A stretch of DNA of 64,000 nt, from positions 1 through 64,000 of the forward strand of contig JALNQF010000213.1 in assembly GCA_028456385.1 (NCBI GenBank), read 5' to 3'. A model generated the notes under the pieces. The model searched no databases, was not told where the DNA came from, and saw only the letters and a list, made by a program, of their open reading frames with translations. The translations under genes were made by a program, and so were the position numbers. Shown in pieces: positions 23,187 to 33,754 of the stretch; within the stretch, counting starts at the first letter, position 1, and each line of letters begins with the position of its first letter. This stretch comes from Ophiosphaerella korrae. Its lineage: Eukaryota > Ascomycota > Dothideomycetes > Pleosporales > Phaeosphaeriaceae.

Positions 23187-23580
23187 TTACTCTAGGTGCT
23201 CTTCTTGTAAGTCAAGCATCTCATTGACAAATCCATCCATTGCTTCCAATCACTCGCTAGGATACCATGCACCGCGACAATCTCCTCTATCGCATCAGGT
23301 CTCCCTCCAGCATTTTCGTCCGAGCCTCCTCAATCGCCTTCTCCCCATACTCAACCATTCTCTTCCACTCCTCACCAGTAACCTTCCCCAACATATCTAA
23401 AATCTCCTCAGTAGCCTAGTGACTATGCACATACGCAATCCTATTTCTCGTCTCCACCTCCTTTCCCAACACCGCAACTAGTGCCCGGGCAATAAACCCT
23501 AAATTCAGAGCCGAAAACTTGCTTTCCTTCCACTCGAAGCAAACTTGAGCTACGAAATAGTCAACCCGTAGTCGAAGAAA
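23187..23580 (-). pseudogene. NmrA-like / isoflavone-reductase-type NAD(P)-binding protein, C-terminal relic
   Basis: The minus strand reads DYFVAQVCFEWKESKFSALN, then LGFIARALVAVLGKEVETRN, RIAYVHSH, a TAG, then ATEEILDMLGKVTGEEWKRM and EKAIEEARTKMLEG. After frame changes come DAIEEIVAVHGILASDW and EAMDGFVNEMLDLQEEHLE, then TAA at 23187-23189. This is the C-terminal half of NmrA-like SDR proteins (about 300 aa when complete). At least one stop and two frameshifts are present. The family includes redox-sensing regulators and reductases in secondary metabolism. Confidence 0.72.
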
Positions 23581-23958
23581 TGGTCCTAGAGGATGCCCGT
23601 CTAGGTAAGTTGCTCCGTACCCTCTCGCTTCTTTTGCGACAACTCGATGAGCAGAGTCCGCACATTTTGCTTGCCTTTAATCAGTGGAAGATGATCCACA
23701 GTTTCTTCGTCCGCAGAATTGCGGCTGCCAAAGTCAGCGGGGGCGGCGACCTCACGCTAGCAGCGTAGGCCGCGCGAATGGGTTTCTTGCTCGGCCACAC
23801 CCATGTCAGAACCGAGACATGCCCTTGCCCCTCTAATGTAAACCCTAGCGGGAGCTAGAGTATGGCTGTATGCGGGAATGGGCGGCCAAGACCTACCTGA
23901 GACCTCTAGCTTAACTAGACGAATCCTTCAAAGGAGCGAAGCATCAGGTTATGGATTC
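23581..23958. other. possible extension of the NmrA-like relic; otherwise empty
   Basis: The minus strand at 23590-23770 is stop-poor (contains NVRTLLIELSQKKREGTEQL) and may be the decayed middle of the NmrA-like gene, but no Rossmann GxxGxxG motif was found. Nothing is recognised beyond 23780. Confidence 0.3.
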
Positions 23959-24903
23959 CTATTCAGACAAACTCTTCATCAATGTATCCTCATAGTTAGA
24001 ATTATCGTGCATTATACGCTTCGCTGCCCTTTCCTCTTGCTCAACATACTTCGCCTCATCGCCAGATGTGATTTTTTTCAGGGGCGTTTCCAATCTTTTC
24101 CTTTTTGTTCCGCATGGTGCAATTGAATGCTTGCTAAGTGATCCCACCTGACTTACTGTGGTCTCCCCCGCATAGAGGTATTCACACAGTTGCTCAGAAG
24201 AAATAATCAAATCGCTGTCCTGTTCTCCGGTTTGTTCATTTTGCAAGTTCTTCGTAAACGAAATCGCCAAGGCGGAGTCACAACCCTGGGTTGCTTATAG
24301 GTTTTCCCTGATCACTACGGAAAGCCTATCAAGAATATTAGATCTTGTCGGTTATTAAAAGAACAAGACATACCTCATCCGCAATGTACTCCGTAACACG
24401 TAGCTCATCGCCACCATCGGTCGGGAAAACACGGGTTCGCCACGTCGATAACGTTGCTTTGAGCGACTTCTCCTTCCCATACTCGATGTCAAGGCCAATC
24501 ACTATTCGGACACTGGCGTCGGAGTCTAGGAGGTAGTCTTCAGCCAGTCGACTTAGTCGTTTCCTTTTCTACGAGTATGCAACATCGATTATGACTCCCA
24601 GATACTGTGCGCCGTTATGCCAAAAAAAAAAAAGGCATCTAGCTCATGCTTCGACTTTGTTCCAGACTGTCCATCTTCGATAGGAAAGTAAATTTCGGTT
24701 GGACGGGCTGAATGCACCTTTTTTACAAAAAGCTCGGCGTTGCCTGATCCCTGACGGATTACTTTCAACTGGCTGTAGATAGCGTCCTCAACCCGAGTGA
24801 CAAACAGTTCATGCACGGCTGTCGGCATGCAAACCACCAGTCGTTGGCGCTTACAAGAGACATGTCCGACACACACATCACCGCCACCTAAACGCCCACA
24901 CAC
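23959..24903 (-). pseudogene. conserved fungal protein, PD-(D/E)XK nuclease-like (inferred), decayed
   Basis: Two exons on the minus strand with a 48-nt intron (24373-24326). Order: VHELFVTRVEDAIYSQLKVI; AELFVKKVHSARPTEIYFP; KSKHELDA; a T12 run on the coding strand (A12 on plus, about 24619-24630) that shifts the frame; HNGAQYLGVIIDVAYS; TAG; KRKRLSRLAEDYLLDSDASV; RIVIGLDIEYGKEKSLKATL. After the intron, AFRSDQGKPISNPGL-stop-LRLGDFVYEEL, a frame change, then IISSEQLCEYLYAGE and a basic KRKRLETP tail. I recall this architecture as a common uncharacterised fungal family. The D...(I/V)I(D/E)VAYS arrangement and following RLAEDYLL helix resemble Uma2-like PD-(D/E)XK folds; that fold call is inference. 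Confidence 0.6.
24619..24630. repeat. homopolymer A12 causing a frame break
   Basis: A12 on the plus strand inside the decayed PD-(D/E)XK-like gene. Family-like frames before and after it differ, so slippage here is the likely cause of the frameshift. Confidence 0.6.
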
Positions 24904-25470
24904 GGACCATACCCTACAGCAATCAGTTCACAAAGATCCTTCCTCAACCATTACCCTAGTTAATCCCACCACCACTCAGCCTAGCACTCCAACGCACGCC
25001 GCAAATCTATTACGTAGCAAGCCCATAAATACTTCTACCACAAATCTTGTCCCATATTCTGCCCCTCAAGCTACTGTTCTCTTCATCAATGACACAGACA
25101 GACCGCATCGAAATCGCCAACCCACCAAAAAATCTTAAACATTGACTACTACAACATAATAGCTGAGGCATTAGTTACATACTCAATCAAGGCTGTGCTT
25201 TCAACTTGTACGTTCAACTTTAAGCACTAGTTCATTTTGTAAAGGATTCAAAACTGACCCTTGTGACTTTGTTCCTCAAGGCTCTTCTTGGGAAACCGCC
25301 TGCGGTTCGCGTCTCTTGTCAAAAAAGCAGCGCTGGGTGAGAAGGGACGTTTAGAAAAGTTTGATGGAGGCGGCGCAGGCGCGACAGCGTGATGGGAACC
25401 AGTTGAGCCGATAGAAGAATACTGTCGACAGATTACTCCGGACCAGACGTGCTCCTATGACAGAAGACAT
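24904..25470. other. intergenic, nothing recognised
   Basis: Probable N-terminal exon or promoter of the preceding minus-strand relic and promoter of the ALDH relic; no motif beyond the TATA box listed separately. Confidence 0.35.
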
Positions 25471-25478
25471 TATATAAA
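25471..25478 (+). promoter_or_regulatory. TATA box of the aldehyde dehydrogenase relic
   Basis: TATATAAA, 86 bp before the ATG at 25564. Confidence 0.45.
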
Positions 25479-25563
25479 AAGCTTCGTTTCCCTTGAGCTA
25501 GGTATTACAAAGAAGATTGGAGAACGCAAACGTTGTCAACAACCTCGGTAGCAAGTCACCAAG

Positions 25564-27255
25564 ATGCATACCCAACTCTTCATCGATAATGAGGTATGAA
25601 ATTGCGGGTTCGCAACGATCCATCCTCAAAGCGGGAATTGAGGCTCTGCTAACTTGCGATTCAAAGTACGCCAACGCCCAATCTGGAGAAACCTTGACTG
25701 TCTACAATCCCTACGATGAATCATTTGTCGCAGACAATCTTTAAGTTGCTAGCCAAGCAGATGTAGGCAAAGCTGTTGCAGCAGCACGGGCAGCATTTAA
25801 GGGAGAATGGTCTACATGGCCGCCGTCGCGCAAATCCATAGTCGTGCTAAAGTTCGCGGATTTGGTCGACAAGCACATTGATGAGCTGGCTCCATGGGAA
25901 GGAAAATGCATGGGTCAGCCAATTATAGTCACGAAAGCGCTTTATGGAATCTTTGCCACTAGCTTTAGATGTAAGCCCACTATTTATTCCAGGCAACCGA
26001 TTTTACTGATCGCACCAGACTATGCTGGCTTGACCGGCAAACTTGCTGGCTTGCAGTATCCGGTGCAGGATGGCTATTACAGGGCAAGCAGTACCCCAGA
26101 ATCCCCAGGGAGAGATGCTAACGAGGCCGAAGATTGTTCAGTATGATCCTATTGGAGTATGTGCTGGGATCGGTGCATAGAACGGGGCGCTAGGCTTTTT
26201 CGGCGCCAAAGTCGCTACGGCTCTCGCTGCCGAATGCACAGTCGTCTTTAAGCCATCAAAAAAGAGTCCAATTGACTTGCTCCAACTTGGTGATCTAGTC
26301 AAGGAGGCTGGCTTTCCTCCGGGTGTAATCAACATCATTACTGTTAGCAGAAAGACAGGAGCAATGCTTGCAAGCCACATGGATGTCAACAAAATATCGT
26401 TCACGGAGTCACTCTTTACCGGGAAGAAGATTCAAGAACTCTCCTCGCAAAGGTAAGGTTAGGTGTGTCGCAGTATAACCTTATAACATACGAGCCCTAG
26501 CAACCTAAAGTGAGTTGTCCTTGAGCTAGTGGGGAAATCCCTAGTCTCATCTTTGACGACGCGGAAATTGAAAACACTCTCCAACACTATAGCCAGAACT
26601 TCCTTGTGAACAGTGGACAGGTATGTGTCGCTGCAACGAGAGTTCTTATTTATGAAAAGATTGCAACAATATTTATTAAGTAGCTTAAGGCTCGGGTTGA
26701 ACAACTCTCTCAGGCCACTGGATCACCCCTGGACCTAAAAATAGTCTTTGGACCGCTAGCTGATAGTGTGAAATTTGAACGCGTGATGAGGTTTCTTGAG
26801 ATCGGAAAGCAAGAGGCCGAGCTTATCACCGGTGGGCAACGATACACCTTTTCTAAGAATGGGTTTTATGTGGAACCATCTTCCTCAATCCAAAAGATGA
26901 TGCATGCATATACCGTGAGGAGACTTTTAGCCCGTTTCTCGCTATTAGGATATTCGAGGCCGCGGGGGCCAATTAAGTTGGCCAACGACACAAATTTCGG
27001 TCTGCCTGGTGATTTTACCCTTGGAACGTGTTGGGCATACACGGTTAACGTGGAACAGCGTGCATTTACACTTTTCGACGGGCCGTGCTCTCCATGTTGC
27101 CAAGCAGATTGACACTGACAATGTCAACATCAATTCGTCCCAAACTTTCAGCATAGTAGCGCCATTCGGCGGGTACAAGGAGAGGTGTTGGGCGAGAGGG
27201 CGGACGCCAGGGCGTGATGCATTTTGTTGAGGCAAAGACCGTAAGCATTAAGTAA
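25564..27255 (+). pseudogene. aldehyde dehydrogenase (ALDH superfamily), full-length but decayed
   Basis: Starts MHTQLFIDNE at 25564, intron 25594-25666, then GETLTVYNPYDESFVADNL, TAA, VASQADVGKAVAAARAAF. A second intron lies at 25971-26018 and restores YYAGLTGKLAG. Further on come IGVCAGIGA-stop-NGALGFFGAKV, CTVVFKPSKKSP (NAD-binding Lys kept), FPPGVINIITV and NKISFTESLFTGKK. The ELGGKSP motif with the catalytic Glu is frame-broken near 26525. Cys is retained in VNSGQVCVAATRVLIYE. The end is NINSSQTFSIVAPFGGYKE, then GVMHFVEAKTVSI, stop 27253-27255. Multiple stops (CAA-to-TAA, TGG-to-TAG) and frameshifts show it is dead. It would have oxidised aldehydes with NAD(P). Confidence 0.9.
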
Positions 27256-27930
27256 GTTTGCCTCAGCAAAAAAAATGTTCATAGATGCCGACGGTAAATA
27301 GCATGGGTGTTTAAGCAAGGATGGAGGTGTCGATAGGGAGGCCCGCCTATTGAATTAGGACCTAAACTTATATCAAGGATCATCAACCTCAGCTGTTTGG
27401 CATACCGTTCATCTTTTCATAAATCTTCTTCAAGGGCCGAGTACGGAGACGAAAGACCAAGGTACTAAGCAATTGAATACCTTTGACGAGAAAGCGAGAC
27501 TTGTAATCAGATGAACCATCGACTAGATAAAATATCATAGCGTTGTACAGTTTGAAATTCTAGCTAATTCAATCCATGTTATGAATTGAGTGATAGATTT
27601 ATTTCAAGGCCACAGTTGAGGAAAGCTCTCTTAGTCAATACTGTCCGTAAAGTTGCACGATACTACGAAGTAGTTTATTGCCTATTTCCTACTGTGAATA
27701 GATATGCCTTGTTCTAATATATTATGATAAGAAAAAGTAAGCTACCGGCAGAAGTATCAAGTTGTCCTCAAGGAAATCATCCTACAGAAGCCCCAGCCTG
27801 AGTCCTTATACGAATTCACTAATTATACCGCAAAGCGAATATCGCTCGAATTCTCTCTTGATTAACAATACAATTACCAATATTTACAAGTAACTCACTA
27901 GATCTACTAGGCTGCGCTTGTGCATGGGCA
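27256..27930. other. intergenic, nothing recognised
   Basis: Moderately AT-rich with no gene-like translation; it separates the convergent ALDH and 3-beta-HSD relics. Confidence 0.35.
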
Positions 27931-27944
27931 AGCTACTGCATCGC

Positions 27945-28145
27945 CTTCTCCCGCGCGGCATGCCATCTTACACTTCGTCGCCAGCCTTCCTCTAAACCCA
28001 CGCTGGGCTCATATCCCAGAGGCTCTCTCATTTTAGTGATGTCAAAGGTATGTACTTGCGCATTGTACCTTATCATCCTCGCATTAACCTCAGACTCACC
28101 ACCAATTATCGTAACCCAATAAATGAATTTCCAAATCGCCACGAA
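27945..28145 (-). pseudogene. 3-beta-hydroxysteroid dehydrogenase/isomerase-family C-terminal fragment
   Basis: The minus strand reads AIWKFIYWVTIIGGES, then NARMIRYNAQVHTFDITKMR and EPLGYEPSVGLEEGWRRSV. This is the C-terminus of fungal 3-beta-HSD / sterol-4-alpha-carboxylate dehydrogenase-like proteins (a TFDISKAKERLGYxP...EGIRRxV pattern). The N-terminal NAD-binding domain is not found upstream (28146-28310 is degraded), so it is a short relic. Confidence 0.7.
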
Positions 28146-28870
28146 GAAGCAGACAACATCAACTGTAATTTTCCAGACATCCTCATTACAGGCATTTGGA
28201 CATTGACAGAAGTCAGGGAAGTAATAGGAAAAGCTGGTTTTGCCACTTTAGTCGCCGGGAATCTTGCGGATCACGATGATCCGCTACCATAGTAGTACTT
28301 CTGTGCTGAGGATACCAAATATGCTAAAGGGTGGACCAACTAGGGCCGTGTTGCGCGAATGAAATCCATGAAACGAGTTGTATTAGATGTTGTTATTCGA
28401 GTCTAGAGCTTGTTGGTGTAGCGAGAAACGGAATAGCTGCGATGACTAAGGAGATGGATGACCCACGGTGCAGACTGCATAGCTAAGGCAGGACGCAACA
28501 AGTTATTCACAGCAATGTCCTTTATAGTCGGTTCGAAGCTTGAGAGTAAAAGGATTTAGTAGAACTATTCTCTAGTCTTATTATAGTACACTATTACTCT
28601 GTTCCGGCATGTATGTCCTCTCTCCTCTCCCCCATTTCTGCCTCTGGCACCGGCTATGTAAAACTTTGGGTTATCCTCAGCAAAAAATTTCCCCGCACCA
28701 GTCCTTTTCACGTGCCGCAGTCTACTCCAGTATGCATTAAGCCCCTAAAAGGATATATTTAAGTATCCAATCATTATAGTCGCTGTTCATGTCAGCTGGA
28801 ATCCCATTTGCCTGGAGATTAATTGCAGGCGAGCATCATCCATAAAAATTCCACTTATACAGGTACCTAT
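28146..28870. other. intergenic, nothing recognised
   Basis: Possible degraded remainder of the 3-beta-HSD gene on its left edge; otherwise empty. Confidence 0.35.
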
Positions 28871-28874
28871 TGAC

Positions 28875-30150
28875 TCATTGAACATACCTTTCCGGGTAAT
28901 TGAGCCGCATCTGTTTAAAATCATTGGCCTCCTTCCAGCCAGTGTATTACCAACATTTGTTCAGCACCTGCGTTGCGGTTGGTTCTTCTTAGACAAGGTC
29001 GATTCTCATATTTGCTATGGTCCTGTATTTGCCTGCGTCGGTCTTCATCTTCAAGTGTGCGATTTAGAGCAATCTATGACATTTTTTTCGCGTTGACTTG
29101 ATTTCGTGCAACCGAGCGAGAATAATATAGCAAGCAACAAACCAAATCGCACAAAACGTTAAACTAAAGCATTGTAGAGATCCTCGAAGTATATATCCCT
29201 GGCATTTCCACAGCGCATCTCGCGAATTGGCCGCGGCATCGTAAAAGTCATTTTTACACCATCCAATAAGAGTATCATGAAGTTTGTATGAGGCGAATCT
29301 CTTGACTAGGTGAGATAGACGTTTACCTCATGGACCGCCACTGCAGCCTTTACCGATGGCATTTTTAGTGTTGCTAAGGGTACGCAAACTCTCTCTCTTT
29401 CTGAACGTCCTTGGTACCACTGGATTCCGACGCCCTTTCAGCTTTCGGTCTGCTGGTGAGGGTGGGAAGATATTTGATACAGCATCTTCTTATCTCGATA
29501 TACGATCAATAGTCATAGACAACGCGATTCTGCTTATGTTGATCCCCCGCCGCTACCCCTTACTTCCAATTTTTTCCAAATTCATTGCAAAGAATCGGAA
29601 AAGCTGCTGAAGAGTTCAAACACCACATGCAATATATGTTGTATAATGAGAATTCAGCCTTCAAAGAAGGCAATCAGGGTGCAGGAAATTTGATAACATT
29701 CTTTGTTAGATCATTGAAAGCATGTGAAGCTATGACCGATAGCTCTCAGCAGTCTCGAGGGTTATCTGCCGATGAGATCTTTGGCGATATCTTTGCTATT
29801 AACCTTGCCGGTAACGGTACTACCGCCAATACTCTTGTATTTAGTATGTAACTGCTTGCGGTGGCACCGAAACTGCAAGGGTGGATAGCTGAAGAGGTCT
29901 GCTCGGAGAGGGATGAATGAGATTATAGTCAAATATTCCGACAGCTCTTGCGATACCGCTGTACTTGTTTTTAGGCTCAGTCCTATTATTGACCACCATT
30001 AACATCGTGTAATCTAAAACTCTTTGGCCCTTCTCACCTATTCTTTCACTCCCCAGACTCATGAGTTCTCAACCCCAACACCTTGAGGTGAGAGTTTGCA
30101 CAACTTTCATACCAGCGTATACGATCGATAGCTCCAGTCTCTCGATTAAC
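28875..30150 (+). pseudogene. cytochrome P450 relic
   Basis: The plus strand, over several frames, shows HLFKIIGLLPASVLP, FFLDKVDSHICYGPVFACV, LNVLGTTGFRRPFSFRSAGE, DTASSYLDIRS and QRIGKAAEEFKHHMQYML. Then comes the I-helix region GLSADEIFGDIFAINLAGN-GTTANTLVFSM, an in-frame TAA, and LLAVAPKLQGWIAEEVC. The I-helix acid/Thr motif reads AGNGTTA instead of A-G-x-D/E-T-T. Remnants to about 30150 (PQHLEVRVCTTFIPAYT) match the beta-sheet after the ExxR region. The heme-binding FxxGxRxCxG end is absent. N-terminus and C-terminus are eroded and stops are numerous, so it is non-functional. Likely once part of a secondary-metabolite or detoxification set. Confidence 0.82.
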
Positions 30151-30562
30151 TGAAATAGTGGATGGATCGCGCGTCGCACTCGATCAACAGATTGAACTCT
30201 GTGCACGCCAACACTGTAAAATCGTATAGTAAATACTTGATTTTGATGCTCCTTGTTCTTCTCGCCTATATACGCTAGTTTGAATTATGCCTACACCTGC
30301 AATTCGGCTCACAACACCGCCGCCGGAGTTAGTGCTAGATAAGTAACTACCCCAGCTTGAGACGCTACAACGCTCTGTAATACCTGCAGTATATTATTTC
30401 TATTAAAAGGAAATCCTTCTGTATAGTATAGAGGCTATCTAGCAAGTGTTTTAGATAGTACTAACGACATCTTAGCGAGTTTAAGGAGTAGTAGATGCCG
30501 GAGGTTACAGCATTTAGACGAGCCTAATATATGCGGCGTACCACGCTTCTTTACAGCTAGCG
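30151..30562. other. transition into the repeat block
   Basis: Short plus-strand frame near 30286 (MPTPAIRLTTPPPELVLDK, then TAA) not assigned. Mild TpA enrichment increases toward the LTR element; no gene is supported. Confidence 0.35.
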
Positions 30563-30957
30563 TGTTACGGGGTCGCCTGTCGTCGACTACAAGTGACCAC
30601 TAGGTTGTTGGTGGATTGAGAGGTGATGACAAAAGTTCGTGTTTTGATCAGCAATGACTATGGACAATAGTCGATTTGTGTGTGCAATGTCAAGTATTGG
30701 CGTTCTTGGTCAGAGATTGGATTGCCGATGCCATCCTAATGATGCGCATTGCTACTGACTATATACTCATGCTGATCTGTTGTGCGTCATCACAGATCAC
30801 CTCTGATCTGTCGCACGTGATTACAGATCACTGCTACGTGTCCCAATTGTAGGTGGTTTCCCAATCAAGGTCGCTACCCCGCCCACTCCATGCTTCGTCA
30901 GCGTCTAAGTCAGGGCTGATTGGTTCTATCTCGATTTCTCTTGTTACGCCTGTAACA
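30563..30957 (-). repeat. 3' LTR of the gypsy element, not RIP-mutated
   Basis: 395 bp from TGTTACGGGGTCG to CGCCTGTAACA on the plus strand; GC-balanced and rich in CpA/TpG. It aligns along its length with the AT-shifted partner at 37273-37729. The partner carries T or A where this one has C or G (e.g. GTCGACTACAAGTGACC here against GTTAACTACAAGTAACT there). Confidence 0.92.
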
Positions 30958-30971
30958 CTATCTCCTCTCTT
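30958..30971 (-). other. polypurine tract of the gypsy element
   Basis: Minus strand AAGAGAGGAGATAG directly abuts the 3' LTR, the expected site of plus-strand priming. Confidence 0.7.
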
Positions 30972-33590
30972 AGACAGGCTCTAGTTTATCTACCCTAAGG
31001 CTAAGGTTATTAATCTAGTTTCTTCGTTAATATTAAGTTCTTTATCTTCCCTTATACCTACTAAGTCTACTCTTCGTCGTCTTTAGTAGATTGTGTGTTA
31101 CGCTATAGTGTCGCTATATTCTTTTATTCTTGTTGTAAGTCTTTAAATCCTCTTATAGATTATATTTCCTTAACGTATAGTAAGGCTTATAAAGCGTATA
31201 TTTATACTAATACTTGTTTATCTTATAATCTTTCTAGCGTATCTTTTATAGAGTGTAGGTTAACAATACTTATTCTTACGTCTATACTTATTTGTAACAA
31301 AGAGAGCTATTAACTATACTTAAGATAAACTATCTAAATAAATTATAGAGGCTAAAAAGGAATATAACTAGATTCTAAGTATATAGGTAAATAATTATAC
31401 TTATTTAGTTTGTCTTTATAAGATAAAAGCCTTAAATAATAAGAAGTCTATTACGTAGGCTACTCTTATAGAGTCTAAGCTTAATTTTAAGGCTATAGTA
31501 GAGGCTACTCTTGCTCCTACTATATTAAGCGTTCCTATTATCTCTCTATCTAGTAGTAGTAATAACAATTTTCTTAGTTCGCTATAAGGCGATTTAGAAG
31601 GTTTTAACTTTAGTACTCCTCTAGTTTCTTAGAGTAGTTAAAGTTATCTTCTAGTTCCTATATATCGTCCTATAGTTACTCTTTTTTATCTATACTTATC
31701 TATTTTACTAAGTAGTAGTTCCTACTATTATAGAACTAGTATACTAAGATTTCTTTTACTTTCTAATCTTCTTATTCTCTATATATATCTACTTTATATA
31801 CTAGTAGCTCTACGTTTTATAGTACTTATTCTAGTAGTACTACGTAGAATATTAGGTATATCCTTATTTTACTTAGTAGCTTTAGTTTAAATATAACTAG
31901 TGTAACTTTCTTCTTAATCTTATATAGTCTAATCTTTACGTAATCTAGTTTTAAACTAGATTATTTACTTTTAATATTTCTTTATACTAACTATACTTTT
32001 TCTCTCTTTCTAAATTAAGGTTCTTTTTTATATTTTTTATTATAGTACTTTACTATCTAATTATATAGGAATTCTATATCTTATCTTAGCTAATTATATA
32101 TTTCTTTTATTCTATTTGTAAAGTTCTCTCTTCTTAGAGTCTAAGATTCTATATTTTTTAGTATTCTATATATATTAGGGTTAAATCTATAGTTTATAAA
32201 GAAAAGTAATACTTTTATTATTATATTCTTTATACTATTATATACTAATTGTACTATAAGTAGTAACTATACCTAATTATTCTAGTTGTAATTAAGGTAG
32301 TATCTTAAATATTACTCTACTATCTAGTTTATATATTCTAATTATTTATATATTTTTAGATAGTATACTATTAATATTTAATATTTAATTCCTAATTATA
32401 CTATTATTATTCCTTATAGTTTTAACGTAAATCTTACGTCTTTATCTATAATAATTTTATCTAGGATACTATATTAGCTAATTATAGTCTCTATAACTTA
32501 GTATATAGTAACTTCTATCTTACTTTTCTCTTTATATAGTCTAAAGTATAAGTACTTTATAAGTTTATCTACTATTATTAGGATTCTATTATATTTAACT
32601 CCTAATATTAGGTCTTTTAACTTCGGTAACTTTATAATAAAGTCTATTATTATTACTCTTTATAGTTATTCTAGTACTTTAACTAGTTATAGTATCTTAT
32701 ATAGTACGTATTTACTATACTTATTTTTATAGTATTCTATATAATCTTATAGTACTTTTTTTACTAGTTATCTTACTGTTAGGATATAGTAATCTCTTAG
32801 AAGCCTATTTAGTATTTTCTTAATCTCTTAGTATCTATATACTAGTAACTTATAGAATTATTATATAAATTCTCTTTAAATCTTTCTTAGGATATATATC
32901 CTTCTATAGGCTTATATAAATCCTTCTTAGATTTTTAGTTTTTCTATTTCTTTAGATTCTTTTTATATTATATTCTTAATCTATTTATCTAGCTTACTAT
33001 TTATTCTTTTAATTATTACAGCTATTTTAAGTATATTTAAGACTAAGTGTGTTTTTTATTCTTAGTTAGAACTATACTTATAGTATTAATTTCTTCTTAT
33101 AGATCTAGTCTTCTACTTAAAGTATCTAATAATTAGTTATCCTTTCTTTTTATATATATAACTTTGAATTTAAATATTAATAAGAATTCTTACTATCTAG
33201 TATAGTATTATAATAAGCCTTTATTTATTATAAATCTTATAAAGTTCTTATAGTCTATATAGACCTTTGTTTTATACTTTACTTTTTATAAGTATACTCT
33301 TTATTACTTAAATACTTTATAAATTACTAGTATTTCTTTATTATAAATTAAGTAGTTAAGTTCTACTAGTTTTATTTTCTTAGAGAAGTATTTAACTAAG
33401 TATTCTTACTTAGTCCTTAGGTCTTCCTATATTAGTACTATTCTGTAGACTAAATTAGATATATCTATTTTTACTATTACTAGTAGGTCTAGGTTATATA
33501 CTCTAATAACTAGCTTTTCTATAAATTTCTTCTTAATTTGTTTAAATACTTTATTATATTCTTCTACCTACTTAAATAGTATATCTTTCT

Positions 33591-33754
33591 ATCGCAAGTT
33601 AGAGCTTCGCTCTATATAATTTAGGTAAGCCTATAGTAGTAAGTAAGCTATATAAGCTATTTAAGCTACTTTACTATATATAAGTAGCTTAGCTTAGATA
33701 GCTCTTTAATTAATAATTATCTCCTACTTATTCTTAAGCTTACATCTCGCAACA
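33591..33754. mobile_element. 164-bp MITE-like element, copy 1 (inside the gypsy element)
   Basis: Begins ATCGCAAGTTAGAGC and ends CTCGCAACA, with weak terminal inversion (TGTTGCGAGAT against ATCGCAAGTT). A central hairpin-prone segment contains TAAGCTAC...GTAGCTTA. It is flanked by CTTTCT on both sides (33585-33590 and 33755-33760). Comparison with the chromovirus copy at 3540-3600, which has one CCTTCT at this point and no insert, shows it inserted into the pol gene. A second copy of identical length is at 59854-60017. Confidence 0.85.

Noticed and set aside
31095..31313. Small open reading frame inside the gypsy element
   Set aside because: It lies antisense to the degraded integrase in RIP DNA; a chance opening.
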